Positions 7,918 through 17,818 of a DNA stretch of 64,000 nucleotides are shown here, piece by piece. The DNA comes from Flavobacterium sp. BFFFF1 (lineage in GTDB: Bacteria; Bacteroidota; Bacteroidia; Flavobacteriales; Flavobacteriaceae), in NCBI RefSeq assembly GCF_002256285.1, contig NZ_NKJE01000015.1, positions 40,009-104,008 on the forward strand. Direction: 5' to 3'. How positions within the stretch are numbered: the stretch's first letter is position 1; each line of letters opens with the position of its first letter. Below the pieces are notes generated by a model. The model was not told the origin of the DNA. It saw nothing but the letters and a program-made list of their open reading frames with translations, and did not search any database. A program made the position numbers and the translations under genes.

Positions 7918-9451
7918 GTACCACCGAAATAAACTGCTGCTATTCTTGATTGTAGCGGTATCTGTTTTCAAAATCACACTGGTAAATCAAGGGTTTCTGG
8001 CTTTCCCTGACGAAGACCGCTATCGTGCATCCGGACAGGTTTTAAAGTGTCTGGCTGAGGGTGATCTCCATACTGCCATACAATTCTTGTTTTCCACAAA
8101 GGGCAGGCCTGGCGATACCGTGGTAAAGGTGCTGCCGACCATCGGTCAATATATTTCAGCGCAAATCTTTGGTATGGAAATTTATGAATCCAAAAATGCG
8201 TTTCCTGTTTTTATTTACAATTACATTATTTACTGCCTGCTTTTGTTACTGCATTACAAAGTTTCACTGTACTATCTGAAGGACAGATTCCTGAGTCTGT
8301 TTAGCGTATTAATTTTATCGACGATGGTGGTTTCTTACATTTCTTTGCGCCACGCCGATCCTTACGACGGCAGCCTTGTAATTTTGTATTACGTGTTTTA
8401 TAAAATTATCAAAACCGAAAATACCCCGATCGGTTACCGAAAAATCTTTTCCCTTGGAATGCTTGCATTTTTTGGCTATTTGTGCTATCCTGGATACATC
8501 CTGCTGTTCTTGTCATTGCCGTTTTTTTGTTTTGTGACCGAAAAAGACGCCGCCTACAGGTTTTCCGGTTTTAAAAGAATGGTCGTATTTATATCGGGCA
8601 GTTTGGGATGCCTGCTGATTTTTGAAGGCATATCAAGATGCGGTGGTGTTTCGTTTATTGAAACATCTATGCGCTTGTCGGGAACAATAACACAGGGCTC
8701 TTTTGATGAATGTTTTTCGTTCATTTTTAAATACCTTTTTGAAGCTGAAGGTGCCGTTGGCCTTTTTCTTACTGCTGGCCTGTGTACATTCGTAGGTATT
8801 GTCGTATGGGATCTCATGCGTCATCGGAAACTCCGTATTCCTGATATTTATGTGACTTTTGTGATACTTTGCTTTTTCTTCCTGGTCTATTCAACCATGG
8901 GCTACTATTTTCATAAGGTCGTCTGGTATGCGCGGCTCATCAAGCAATTTATCCCGTTTATTGTCATTTTTACAGTGTACGCCGTGCAACGTTTTAAAAT
9001 GCGGCATTCCGTTGTGACGGCTGTCGTTTTAGGTCTCAGCATCAGTTTAAGTGTGGGTTGCTGCCTGAAAATTCAGGAATACAAACGATACGTTTATCCG
9101 AAGGACATGGCCTGGGATTGTTTTAACCAGTGTCGTTTTAAAAAAGCAATTGAAGTGTTCGAATACAGTAAAAGCAGGTCATTTATGCCGAATTTTTCGA
9201 TTAACAAAAAGAAATTTCCAGAACCCAATGCGCCTGAACTTGTCTTTATCAATAGCGGTGGATTTTACCCGTTCGATGATCTGATGGATTACCGCAAATA
9301 CCGTAATCAGGATAATTACAAATTGCTCAAAAGCGGGCCAAGCTGTCTTCATTTTAAGGCTTACCAATATGAAGGATACAACATCCGGGCACGGAAAAAT
9401 ATCGATGCTGCTGATTTACAGGTTCAGGTGTATGCGCGGGATGTCAAATAA
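7904..9451 (+). CDS. Polytopic membrane protein, possible GT-C family
   Basis: A 515-residue protein with about eleven hydrophobic segments and a soluble C-terminal tail of around 130 residues. It has no family I can name with certainty. The first loop, after the N-terminal helix, reads FLAFPDEDRYRASG; the paired acidic residues at that place again resemble a GT-C active site. It is translated in an overlapping frame from the preceding GT-C-like gene, which supports a shared role in polysaccharide modification. It ends six bases before a convergent sulfatase-like gene. Confidence 0.55.
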   Translation: MKSIRYHRNKLLLFLIVAVSVFKITLVNQGFLAFPDEDRYRASGQVLKCLAEGDLHTAIQFLFSTKGRPGDTVVKVLPTIGQYISAQIFGMEIYESKNAFPVFIYNYIIYCLLLLLHYKVSLYYLKDRFLSLFSVLILSTMVVSYISLRHADPYDGSLVILYYVFYKIIKTENTPIGYRKIFSLGMLAFFGYLCYPGYILLFLSLPFFCFVTEKDAAYRFSGFKRMVVFISGSLGCLLIFEGISRCGGVSFIETSMRLSGTITQGSFDECFSFIFKYLFEAEGAVGLFLTAGLCTFVGIVVWDLMRHRKLRIPDIYVTFVILCFFFLVYSTMGYYFHKVVWYARLIKQFIPFIVIFTVYAVQRFKMRHSVVTAVVLGLSISLSVGCCLKIQEYKRYVYPKDMAWDCFNQCRFKKAIEVFEYSKSRSFMPNFSINKKKFPEPNAPELVFINSGGFYPFDDLMDYRKYRNQDNYKLLKSGPSCLHFKAYQYEGYNIRARKNIDAADLQVQVYARDVK

Positions 9452-9457
9452 GTTGCA

Positions 9458-10912
9458 TCACTTTCGCTCCAGAACTTTTTCCGGTTTTTTGGAAAGGCTG
9501 TGCTGCCGGATGTGGTAGGCGTCATCTTTTTCAAGATGCTGCAGTAAAGTGTTATCCTGCGCAAGATACGCAAATAATATCCTGAAGATGTTTACATTGG
9601 AACGCAAATAGGCATCATACTTTGTATGGGACGGATCATTCCAGCGGATGGCGATCAGGTTGCTGAAAATCGACCGAAGCAATATCGGATCTTTTGTTGT
9701 AAACATTTCATCAATATTCTCAATTCCAACCCAGCCGCCGTGGTCGCTAACGATCAGCACGAGGGCATTTGGATCATTCTGATCAATCAGGTCGATTGTT
9801 TTGCGAATAAATTCGTTCGATTTTTCGATATTTCGCAAATAAGTAACACGCTCTTTTTCAACACCGGAGCCATCAAAGGCAATATGGTGCGGCAGCAATT
9901 TTTCAATAAAGTAGAATGCGGGAGCCGATTGTTTATGGCGGGCTGAAATACATTTTTTTAAATCCTCATAAACGTCTTTCTTAACACTGTTGTCGTCACT
10001 GAAATATGGAATTTCGCTGTTGTGTATGTTGTAAAAGTCGTATTCGCCACCCGAAAAATTCTTCTGGAAATATTCATCTTCAACAATAAAATGGGTTTTG
10101 TATTGATTGCGCTTAAAAATTTCGACTACGGGATTGTTTCCACATATAATATCACGCGCATTTTCCATTTCGAATGGCGATTCCAGGATTTTCCCAAGGT
10201 AGTGGTGCTTCATCCCGAACATCGAAGCGTTCGATGCCAGGCTGGCAGGATAATTGCTGATGGTATTGCTGTAAATCGTAAAAGATTTAGACTTAAGGTA
10301 ATCAAACATCGTGTCGTTGTATGCGTATGGTTTTTCGCCCATAGCATCCTGACCTGCATAACCATCGGGCTCGATGAAGTACACATTTGGGGTTTTTGTA
10401 AATTTTATGCTACGGATTTCGTCACTTTGAGCCATCCAACGATCCGGGTTACGGACTTGCTTCGACACAAAAGTATAAATCACCTTCGCTGCTGGGAAAA
10501 TACACAACAGCATCAGGAATATGACGACCTTTCTATATTGGTTGTGAAACTTTTTTGAAATCACCACCAGGACAATCAACAGTCCAAGCAGCAATTTCTT
10601 TTTAAGCGTCAGGTAGTGAACCTGCGATAAAAACGTGGCCGTCACCTCGATAACGAGTACAAAAAGCAGATGCCGTTTGTAATGCGCCGTTTTCCGGAAA
10701 TACGCAGCGGTTTTGTATGCGGTATAAAAAAATACCATCGGCAAAACCAAAAACAGTCCGATGAAAAAACAAAGGTGCGCTATTGAATTAATCGACTCAT
10801 AATTCCCCGAATAAAAAAACAACAATGGATAAAGGCCGGACATAAAACCGGTCAGGAGCGGATAATCCCGATCGCTGTTGACGAAGCTGTTGACCCACCT
10901 TAGCAGATTCAT
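9458..10912 (-). CDS. Membrane-anchored sulfatase/phosphoethanolamine-transferase-like enzyme
   Basis: A 484-residue protein with about five N-terminal membrane helices (residues 15-155) and a C-terminal alkaline-phosphatase-superfamily domain. Visible catalytic landmarks are NVYFIEPDGYAGQDA (first metal Asp region) and VLIVSDHGGWVG (SDHG metal ligands), with a histidine pair in LLPHHIAFDG between them. This is the LtaS/EptA-like architecture. Such enzymes move phospho-alcohol head groups onto glycans outside the inner membrane. The substrate is unknown; hydrolysis rather than transfer is possible. It is the last gene of a minus-strand run starting near 15878, one base after the methyltransferase stop. 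Confidence 0.7.
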   Translation of the reverse strand: MNLLRWVNSFVNSDRDYPLLTGFMSGLYPLLFFYSGNYESINSIAHLCFFIGLFLVLPMVFFYTAYKTAAYFRKTAHYKRHLLFVLVIEVTATFLSQVHYLTLKKKLLLGLLIVLVVISKKFHNQYRKVVIFLMLLCIFPAAKVIYTFVSKQVRNPDRWMAQSDEIRSIKFTKTPNVYFIEPDGYAGQDAMGEKPYAYNDTMFDYLKSKSFTIYSNTISNYPASLASNASMFGMKHHYLGKILESPFEMENARDIICGNNPVVEIFKRNQYKTHFIVEDEYFQKNFSGGEYDFYNIHNSEIPYFSDDNSVKKDVYEDLKKCISARHKQSAPAFYFIEKLLPHHIAFDGSGVEKERVTYLRNIEKSNEFIRKTIDLIDQNDPNALVLIVSDHGGWVGIENIDEMFTTKDPILLRSIFSNLIAIRWNDPSHTKYDAYLRSNVNIFRILFAYLAQDNTLLQHLEKDDAYHIRQHSLSKKPEKVLERK

Positions 10913-10913
10913 A

Positions 10914-12284
10914 TTATTTTCTTTTCATCGTGTATAAAATCCTGTGTGAGGCGCGTATCGGAACTTTGCTTACGATGTCGAAGTAATTGCTGTATTCTTT
11001 TTCGAAATTGTCTTCGTTGTAAAAGTCAAAATGGGCCTTGAAATCCCTTTTACTGTTTAGCAGGAATTCCACCCAGGAGTCTTCGCGGTTTGGAAATTCA
11101 ATCAGCAGGTGTTCTGAAATTCCGGCAAAAAGCCTGGCCGACATGTCAAACGGAATATTGCCGGACAGCGTAATATGATGGATTACAGCAAGCGCGAGAC
11201 ATCCGTCGGCCTGCCATTCTTTTAGTCGCCCAAGAAAGGAAAAGCGTTCTGTATTGTTAAATCCTATTCCGGGAAACGGATTGAGGATGTCAGCAACAAT
11301 GGGTAGGATGTTGCGTTCCTTGTTTTTCAGTATTTTGCTGTAGTTCTGTCCCACAGCGTTAGCATCGACATCGGCGACGATAATCGATTCCACACTTTCC
11401 GGCAGTTCCCTGGAAAATGTGCCGTCATTTCCCCCCAGGTCGAGTATCCTCCTGGCTTTGATGGCCGTGGCCCAGGTGTTTGTAAATTGCTTTTTCTGTT
11501 CGTACGCCTCCGTTTCGTAATTGGTTTGATTGTAGTAATCATCCCACTCTGTCTGCTGCCTGACGGCCAACGATTCGATATAGGCATACAGCGCGTCGAG
11601 CAGTTTTATCTGGGCATTTTTTGAAAGCCTGGCCTTGTCTGTAGCTGATTTTGAAGCATGCTTTTGCTCGTATTTCGCAGCCAGATGGATGTTGGTATAC
11701 AATATCGGACTTAAATAACTTTTCAGCGGAAGCAGCGCCGAAAGCTTCCCGAGGCTGATGCCGTCAATATCGACTGACAATGTTTTAAGGTAATCCAAAC
11801 CATAATAATGGGCAAGCACCAACGGGCCGAGAAAATGCGTCAAAAACTGTTTGTATGCATGCCATGGCGTATCTTCTTCATAAAAATCAAAGGAAAGGCT
11901 ATCGATAAATACCGGCTTGCCGTTGTGGAAAGTAATATTGAATGCAGAAGCATCCTTTAAAATAAAGTCGCGCTCCAAAGCGTATTTCTGGATTTTCAGC
12001 GTCAGCAGCGCGGCATGCTTGTATTGTAGGAAACTCCACTCGTATGGATAGGTAATAAACGGAATGGTTTCAGGTTGTATGATGACATGTTCCGCGGTAC
12101 GGTCCACTTCAAGATGTGGTATCAGGTAGTGTTTTTGGAACAGTGATTTGTAAAAACCGCTTTGGGTGAGCGCTTCATACTGCCTCAGGTACAACGGGCC
12201 AATCCATCTTTTTATGACTTCGCCATCACGAAAGACAAATCCTGACGGATCGCGGAACGAAGCGGGAACTCTATCGGGCACCAT
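10914..12284 (-). CDS. SAM-dependent methyltransferase with a kinase-like N-terminal half
   Basis: A 456-residue two-part protein. Residues about 270-400 form a class I methyltransferase: RRILDLGGNDGTFSREL is motif I (SAM binding), followed by SIIVADVDANAVGQN and ALAVIHHITLSGNI. The first half contains FILKDASAFNITFHNG followed by PVFIDSLSFD. That spacing is like the catalytic loop (D-x4-N) and metal Asp of aminoglycoside-phosphotransferase or Kdo-kinase folds. Whether the kinase-like part is active cannot be told. It sits between a small membrane protein, with which it shares a TAATG overlap, and the sulfatase-like gene. A role in capping or decorating the glycan is inferred. Confidence 0.72.
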   Translation of the reverse strand: MVPDRVPASFRDPSGFVFRDGEVIKRWIGPLYLRQYEALTQSGFYKSLFQKHYLIPHLEVDRTAEHVIIQPETIPFITYPYEWSFLQYKHAALLTLKIQKYALERDFILKDASAFNITFHNGKPVFIDSLSFDFYEEDTPWHAYKQFLTHFLGPLVLAHYYGLDYLKTLSVDIDGISLGKLSALLPLKSYLSPILYTNIHLAAKYEQKHASKSATDKARLSKNAQIKLLDALYAYIESLAVRQQTEWDDYYNQTNYETEAYEQKKQFTNTWATAIKARRILDLGGNDGTFSRELPESVESIIVADVDANAVGQNYSKILKNKERNILPIVADILNPFPGIGFNNTERFSFLGRLKEWQADGCLALAVIHHITLSGNIPFDMSARLFAGISEHLLIEFPNREDSWVEFLLNSKRDFKAHFDFYNEDNFEKEYSNYFDIVSKVPIRASHRILYTMKRK

Positions 12285-12469
12285 TATTTTTCGTTCTCTT
12301 TTTCGTTCTCTTCATCCATAAAATCCTCCTGTTTCTTTTCTTTAATCCCAAAGATTGACTTTACTTTTGATTTTACCGATTTATAAAACAATAATACTCC
12401 GGCAGCGGCAGCGGCAAAAAATTGCACAATTAATGCTCCAGTTCCCGGATCGAAATATAATGGGGTCAT
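12284..12469 (-). CDS. Small single-span membrane protein with DPGTG motif
   Basis: Started at ATG 12469 this is a 61-residue protein. It has the N-terminal motif YFDPGTGALIVQ, one hydrophobic alanine-rich helix (FFAAAAAGVLLFY), and a charged tail rich in K and E. The longer ORF-track version (94 residues) is rejected because its first 33 residues derive from the end of the flippase gene and are not protein-like. Small DPGTG proteins of this kind occur next to phosphodiesterase/sulfatase-type genes in polysaccharide loci. The function is unknown; it could be a partner subunit. It shares one base (TAATG) with the methyltransferase start. Confidence 0.75.
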   Translation of the reverse strand: MTPLYFDPGTGALIVQFFAAAAAGVLLFYKSVKSKVKSIFGIKEKKQEDFMDEENEKENEK

Positions 12470-12503
12470 TTTTATAATTTTTTCAAAACTAATTAATTTA
12501 TTT

Positions 12504-13790
12504 TCAATTGGCCGTTCTAAACAAAACTTTCCTGAAAAACACCAAAAGGATTGCCGCGTAAACCACATAGGTAAGGAAATGCGCCATCACCACACCCTCG
12601 ATACCATATTTTGCGACGAAAAGGCCTGTCCCAAAATACATGATTCCCATCGAAATGAATTCGGTGACAATAAATGCGACGGTATACCTTTTTGCAACCA
12701 GCGCATAACCCAGAATTACCGTAAAAGCCTTCAAAAGATCTCCGGCAAGCTGCCAGAAAAACAAGGATTCGACTGGTTGAAAAGCTTTGGTGAGGATGAT
12801 GTTGATTGCGAAATGCCGAAGGAAATACAATACAATAAGCCCCACTGAAAATAGCGGAATGATGTACTTCCAATAGCTGAAGATTGTGTATCTGGTATCT
12901 CCATCCGTTTTAGCACTGGCCAATTTGGGCAGGTAATATACGGATACTATGGTTGCGATAAACAACATGTAAAATCCGGAAATCCGGCTTATCGCCTCCC
13001 AATACCCCGCATTGGCAATACCAGAAACCGCGATAATGTGGTTTCTTATGACTACAAATACCAATGGCGAAATTACCGCAGACACCAACGCCATCAGTGA
13101 AAATGAGGATAGTTTTTTTACGATTTTCAGCGAAAACACTTTCCTGTCCAGGTACTTCCAGACCTGAAATTCTTTTGGCATGAAACCGATGGCAGCAAAA
13201 AACATTGCGGCAGGCGAAATGATGATGGACAGTAGCGCCCCGAAAGTGTGGAATTGCCAGATTAATATTACTGAAAGGATAAGTCCCATTATATTGCCAA
13301 TAATGTTGACGTACACCACCTCCCGAAACCTGCCAAACCCATTAATTACCGAAATAAGGATTAAAGAGGCAATATACCACGGCATCGCTGCAGCCAATAC
13401 CTTAAACAAAACGGCATAACCGTTTGCCTTTCCAAAAACAGTATCGTTCCAAAAATCCGCGAGGAAAAACAATAAACCACTCAGCACAAAGGCGACGGCT
13501 GCAAGGCTGATGAAAATGGTGGACAATATCTTTTTTAATTCGGTGTCGTTGCCTTTATTCTCAGCGGTATATTTTACAATGCCGTTCTGGAATCCAAGGG
13601 TACCAACTGTCTCCAGCGACGCCATAAAATTGCGCAGGTTACCCGTCAATGCCATTCCGGAAGGCCCTACGAAGATGGCGATAATCTTTGAAGTGACTAA
13701 GCCAATCGCGATTTTTAAAGCCACACTCACCGCATTCAGCGACGTTGCTTTGAACAATGGTTTTGCTAATATGGTTTTAAAAAAGTGCAA
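12504..13790 (-). CDS. wzx: Wzx-type O-antigen/lipid III flippase
   Basis: A 428-residue polytopic protein with about twelve membrane helices and the polysaccharide-transporter (MVF/MATE-like) character of WzxE. The N-terminus reads ATSLNAVSVALKIAIGLVTS, then IIAIFVGPSGMALTGNLRNF, a stretch I associate with Bacteroidetes O-antigen translocases. It moves undecaprenyl-diphosphate-linked oligosaccharide from the cytoplasmic to the periplasmic face of the inner membrane. It starts directly after the fdtB stop codon, so the two are coupled, and its presence marks the locus as Wzx-dependent. The matching Wzy polymerase is not clear here, though one of the polytopic proteins at 6.5-9.4 kb could serve. 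Confidence 0.85.
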   Translation of the reverse strand: MHFFKTILAKPLFKATSLNAVSVALKIAIGLVTSKIIAIFVGPSGMALTGNLRNFMASLETVGTLGFQNGIVKYTAENKGNDTELKKILSTIFISLAAVAFVLSGLLFFLADFWNDTVFGKANGYAVLFKVLAAAMPWYIASLILISVINGFGRFREVVYVNIIGNIMGLILSVILIWQFHTFGALLSIIISPAAMFFAAIGFMPKEFQVWKYLDRKVFSLKIVKKLSSFSLMALVSAVISPLVFVVIRNHIIAVSGIANAGYWEAISRISGFYMLFIATIVSVYYLPKLASAKTDGDTRYTIFSYWKYIIPLFSVGLIVLYFLRHFAINIILTKAFQPVESLFFWQLAGDLLKAFTVILGYALVAKRYTVAFIVTEFISMGIMYFGTGLFVAKYGIEGVVMAHFLTYVVYAAILLVFFRKVLFRTAN

Positions 13791-14891
13791 TTAGTATCGG
13801 TTTAAGGCTGCAATCACTAAACGCACCTCGTTATCGGTCATGACAGGAGAAATGGGCAGGCTCAAAACCTCTCCATGAATTTTCTCAGTAATGGGTAAAG
13901 GACTATCAAACCAGCCTTCCAAAGCCTTTTGTTGGTGTGGGGCAACGGGATAATGGACCTGGGTGCTGATACCCTGCGACATTAGATATTGCTGTAAGCC
14001 ATCCCTGTCGGCGGTTCGGATAACATATAGATGAAATACGTGGCTTTCTCCCGGCCCAAACTCCGGCAGCGAAATCTTTGGGTTAGAAATTTCAGCAGCA
14101 TACATCCCTGCAATACCAATCCTTCTTCTATTTGATGCATCCAGTTTTTCCAACTTAATGTTTAGAAAAGCAGCCTGAATCTCGTCCAGCCTTGAATTAA
14201 CTCCGATGAAATCATGTTTATATTTGGTGGTACTGCCGTAATTGTGTAACGCATGAATTACTTTGGCCAAATCATCGTCATTAGTAGTGATGGCACCGGC
14301 ATCGCCGATAGCGCCGAGATTTTTGGCCGGATAAAAGCTAAAGGACGCAGCATCGGAAAGACTGCCAGCCCTATTACCGGCAGCGTCTTTTGCGCCATGC
14401 GCTTGCGCGGCATCTTCAATCAGCAGCAAGTTGTGTTTTTTTGCGATTGTAGATAAAGCCGCCATATCTGCCAGTTGGCCATACAAGTGAACGGCAATAA
14501 TGGCTTTTGTATTTTTGGTGACACTCGATGCTGTTTGTTTCGGATCCAGATTAAACGTAGCAGCATCCGGCTCCACGGGAACAGGCACCAGCCCCGCCTC
14601 CAGTACGGCCAGTATGGTGGCGATAAAAGTGTTCGCCGGAACAATTACCGCATCGCCTTTGGTCAGTCTTCCGAGATGGATGTATCCTTTGAGAATCAAT
14701 ACCAGCGCATCGAGTCCGTTAGCCACACCGATACAGTGTTTTGTCCCGCAATAGCCCGCATAATTGCTTTCAAATGCCTGCACCTCATCCCCTAAAATAA
14801 ACCAGCCCTTTTGAAGGATCACATCCATCTTTTCGCGGAAGGCAACTTCATAAGGCGCATTTATTTTCTTCAGGTCTAAAAAAGAGATCAT
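13791..14891 (-). CDS. fdtB: DegT/DnrJ/EryC1-family sugar aminotransferase (FdtB/QdtB-like)
   Basis: A PLP-dependent fold-type I aminotransferase of 366 residues when started at [15 protein letters not shown] (ATG 14891, two codons inside the ORF). Marks include [32 protein letters not shown], and [20 protein letters not shown], whose lysine forms the Schiff base, and the late [20 protein letters not shown]. FdtB/QdtB enzymes aminate the 3-keto sugar nucleotide made by FdtA, so this gene is the expected partner of fdtA at 3.9 kb. It lies between the FemAB-like gene (six-base gap to the ORF-track start) and wzx. Exact product stereochemistry remains open. Confidence 0.85.
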   Translation of the reverse strand: MISFLDLKKINAPYEVAFREKMDVILQKGWFILGDEVQAFESNYAGYCGTKHCIGVANGLDALVLILKGYIHLGRLTKGDAVIVPANTFIATILAVLEAGLVPVPVEPDAATFNLDPKQTASSVTKNTKAIIAVHLYGQLADMAALSTIAKKHNLLLIEDAAQAHGAKDAAGNRAGSLSDAASFSFYPAKNLGAIGDAGAITTNDDDLAKVIHALHNYGSTTKYKHDFIGVNSRLDEIQAAFLNIKLEKLDASNRRRIGIAGMYAAEISNPKISLPEFGPGESHVFHLYVIRTADRDGLQQYLMSQGISTQVHYPVAPHQQKALEGWFDSPLPITEKIHGEVLSLPISPVMTDNEVRLVIAALNRY

Positions 14892-14903
14892 AAGCAACTG
14901 CTA

Positions 14904-15878
14904 TTAAATGATTGCGTTATCCAGCAAGCGATAATTTCCTGTCGGTATTTCATAAAAATCCTGCACTACTGCTGAAGCGCCAAAACTTTCCTTCCAATAG
15001 GACAGCCCGGCGTTTAGTTTGGTCCCCTGTTCCTCGTTCGAAATCCCAAAATCAAAGTATCTTTTTTCCCTGAATACCTTCTGAATCAGTTCATTGAACA
15101 AAAAATCAAGGCTTCCCAGACCGGAACGGGTTTCATTGGCCGCAATATATTGTGCATGAGCAACATGAGGCGTAACAAATATCGTAGTTCCTGCCACGAT
15201 TTCATCATTATGGTACACATTAAATTGCCTGATATTTTTCGGAAACCGGCTTGCCAGCAATTCAATCTCTTCGACCGTATGCACCGGGCTTGCCTGATGC
15301 CGGCTTTCGAGATTTGGAATCAATATTTTATCCCAGAAAGTCGCAAAATCACCGTCTTCGACAATTGCCAATTGGTTTTTTTCTCCTTTTTTGATGCCGC
15401 GTTTGCGAACCTCCGACAGGTCGTTTTTGAGCGAAAGGTCGAGCACAGCAAGCACATCTCTTCGGGTATGATCGGCCTTTGCCAGGAATATAGCGTATTC
15501 CATTTCCTGCGATGGCTTCTCAGAATAAATTTCGGGAAGGGTCTTATAAACCAATTTTGTAATGCCTTCATGATGAAGGAACTTCAGGATTTGCTGAAAA
15601 ACCGCGATGACATCAGCCAATTTCAGTGTACTGTAGACCAATCCTCCATAAGTCAGTCCCTGATGCGAATAAAACACATCCGCTTTCCTGTTGGCGGGCA
15701 TCAAGGCTACCAATTGTCCGGATTCAAATACCATTATTGAAAAGTCTGAAAAACGATCCGAATGGTAATCCATGAAACGGCGATCAAAAAGAAAAGTGGC
15801 ATTTCTCGCAGTGGGGAGAAAATCGTTCCATGCGTTCGAATCTGCGTTTTTAAATCGTGTTACGGTATAGTTTTTCAA
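14904..15878 (-). CDS. FemAB/GNAT-like acyl- or aminoacyltransferase
   Basis: A 324-residue soluble protein with the double GNAT layout of the FemAB family. The N-terminal half opens with TFLFDRRFMDYHSDRFSDFS and QLVALMPANR. The C-terminal half has VYHNDEIVAGTTIFV, then ANETRSGLGSLDFLFNELI and KRYFDFGISNEEQGTKLN. Such proteins next to fdtA/fdtB in O-antigen loci are good candidates for the N-acylation of the amino sugar, replacing FdtC. That role is inference. It is the first gene of the six-gene minus-strand run 15878-9458. I see no clear TAnnTTTG box before it. Confidence 0.75.
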   Translation of the reverse strand: MKNYTVTRFKNADSNAWNDFLPTARNATFLFDRRFMDYHSDRFSDFSIMVFESGQLVALMPANRKADVFYSHQGLTYGGLVYSTLKLADVIAVFQQILKFLHHEGITKLVYKTLPEIYSEKPSQEMEYAIFLAKADHTRRDVLAVLDLSLKNDLSEVRKRGIKKGEKNQLAIVEDGDFATFWDKILIPNLESRHQASPVHTVEEIELLASRFPKNIRQFNVYHNDEIVAGTTIFVTPHVAHAQYIAANETRSGLGSLDFLFNELIQKVFREKRYFDFGISNEEQGTKLNAGLSYWKESFGASAVVQDFYEIPTGNYRLLDNAII

Positions 15879-15991
15879 GCGTTTCTATTAACTCCGCGAA
15901 AATTACTGATTTTTTTTGGTTTGCTGCGGCTGCGTTTTATGAAAAAGCCATCCAAATAAAATATTTGTATCTTTAAACTCAAAATTACACT

Positions 15992-17794
15992 GTGAAACTG
16001 AGATTACGCCATCTATATGGCCTGGCGATTGTATTGTTGTGCTGTGCTGTGCGGGCACAGAATATTTCGCTTTACCACCAGTACAACGGGCGGTACGATT
16101 TCACCTTTTTTGGCAACACACTAAACACCCAGGAAAACAACAACGTTGACGGCGAACCCGCGCCACCCTGCAATATCCTTACTTCCTCCGCTGCTGATTT
16201 GAACCTCGCTCCTGACGATGTCATCCAAAGTGCCTATTTGTATTGGGCCGGATCCGGCACAGGCGATTTTGATGTATCCCTAAACGGCCAGGCCATTACG
16301 GCGCAACGGACGTTCAGCATTACCAATTCTGCAGGATTTCCCTGCTTCAGCGCCTTCGCAGACATTACCAATCTCGTTACCGCCACCGGGAATGCAAATT
16401 ATGATTTCACCGGACTTGACCTTACTGCTATTATAGATCCTTATTGCCCTTCAGGAGGCAATTTCGGGGGCTGGGCGGTAATCGTTGTGTATGAAAATGC
16501 CGCGCTGCCCTTAAACCAACTGAACATATACGACGGAATGCAGGCCGTGCCCAGCGTAATCAACATTACCTTGGACAGCCTAAACGTTATCGATGACCAG
16601 GATGCCAAAATTGGGTTCTTAGCCTGGGAAGGCGATAAAAATATTTCAATGAATGAATCCCTGCGCATCAATGGGAATCTGTTAAGCAACGCGTTAAACC
16701 CTGCCAGCAATGCTTTTAATGGGACAAACAGCTTTACAAATTCCAGTGAATTGTACAACATGGATCTCGACGTGTATACCATTGAAGGCAATATTAATAT
16801 TGGCGACACCAGCGCCCTGATCCAGCTAACCTCGAGCCAGGACTTTGTAATGATTAATGCGATTGTGACCAAGCTCAACAGCCAGCTTCCCGACGCAGTA
16901 ATAGCCATCAACAACGTTGAAAAATCCTGTAATTCACGATTTATTACGGTAGATTATACCGTTTCTAATCCGAACAGCACCGACCCACTTCCCCCAAATA
17001 CGAAGATTGCTGTTTTTGCTGATGGCATTTTCGTTGGATCAGCCACGACGGTAAATGAGCTTCCAATCAACGGCAGTGAAAACGGAACCATAACGGTCGA
17101 ATTACCGGAAAACATCCCAATAGATTTTACGCTCGAATTAGTAATCGACAGCGACGAATTGGGTGTGGGAAGCATTACCGAAATCAATGAAAATAACAAC
17201 AGTGATGCATTGCCAGTCACCTTGGATGTCTCTCCGCCATTCAATCCATTACCGGACCTGATTTCCTGCAATGAACGTCTTGGCCGCGGAACCTTTGATT
17301 TTACATCCTATGTTGACCTTGTAAAAGTAAATCCTGATTACACCGCTGCTTTTTTTAGTACCCAGGAAGACGCCGAATCCAATATAAATGAAATTACATC
17401 ACCGGAAAACTATGTTACTGTGGCACCCGACCAGGTTTTTGTACGGATTAGCGACGGGATATGCCATAGTGTTGCGGCTTTCAACCTGCTCACAAGAAAC
17501 TGTCCACCGAAAGTCTATAATCTGGTGGAGCCATTTCCCAATGACTTCTACGACACCTTCCTGATTGACGGACTACGCGATATTTTCCTGAAATTCCAGC
17601 TTTCCATTTACAACCGTTGGGGAAAACTGGTCTGGACGGGCAACAACAATACTGAAGACTGGAATGGCACTGCTACCGAGGGTTTAAGGATGTTTGGCAG
17701 TGATCTTCCCAGTGGCACTTACTTTTATATCCTGGAGCTGAACGACCCGGACTATCCCCAGCCGTTAACTGGATTTGTATACCTGAAGAAGTAA
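15992..17794 (+). CDS. Secreted protein with type B (gliding-associated) T9SS sorting domain
   Basis: A 600-residue exported protein. It starts at GTG 15992 with a signal peptide (LYGLAIVLLCCAVRAQ). The N-terminal 280 residues form a beta-rich domain (VIQSAYLYWAGSGTGDFDV, GGWAVIVVYENAALPL). A CARDB-like segment near 295-400 follows, ending in NENNNSDALPVTLD. The last 90 residues are the gliding-motility C-terminal domain: LKFQLSIYNRWGKLVWTG, DWNGTATEG, LPSGTYFYIL and GFVYLKK at the end. The protein should be exported by Sec, carried across the outer membrane by the type IX system and displayed on the surface. Binding target is unknown. Confidence 0.88.
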   Translation: MKLRLRHLYGLAIVLLCCAVRAQNISLYHQYNGRYDFTFFGNTLNTQENNNVDGEPAPPCNILTSSAADLNLAPDDVIQSAYLYWAGSGTGDFDVSLNGQAITAQRTFSITNSAGFPCFSAFADITNLVTATGNANYDFTGLDLTAIIDPYCPSGGNFGGWAVIVVYENAALPLNQLNIYDGMQAVPSVINITLDSLNVIDDQDAKIGFLAWEGDKNISMNESLRINGNLLSNALNPASNAFNGTNSFTNSSELYNMDLDVYTIEGNINIGDTSALIQLTSSQDFVMINAIVTKLNSQLPDAVIAINNVEKSCNSRFITVDYTVSNPNSTDPLPPNTKIAVFADGIFVGSATTVNELPINGSENGTITVELPENIPIDFTLELVIDSDELGVGSITEINENNNSDALPVTLDVSPPFNPLPDLISCNERLGRGTFDFTSYVDLVKVNPDYTAAFFSTQEDAESNINEITSPENYVTVAPDQVFVRISDGICHSVAAFNLLTRNCPPKVYNLVEPFPNDFYDTFLIDGLRDIFLKFQLSIYNRWGKLVWTGNNNTEDWNGTATEGLRMFGSDLPSGTYFYILELNDPDYPQPLTGFVYLKK

Positions 17795-17818
17795 CCAAAC
17801 CTTTGAGGTCCGTGTAAA

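Noticed and set aside
10022-10558. 178-residue plus-strand ORF
   Set aside because: Shadow of the sulfatase-like gene on the minus strand.
15150-15740. 196-residue plus-strand ORF
   Set aside because: Lies fully inside the FemAB-like gene on the opposite strand and has no protein-like pattern.
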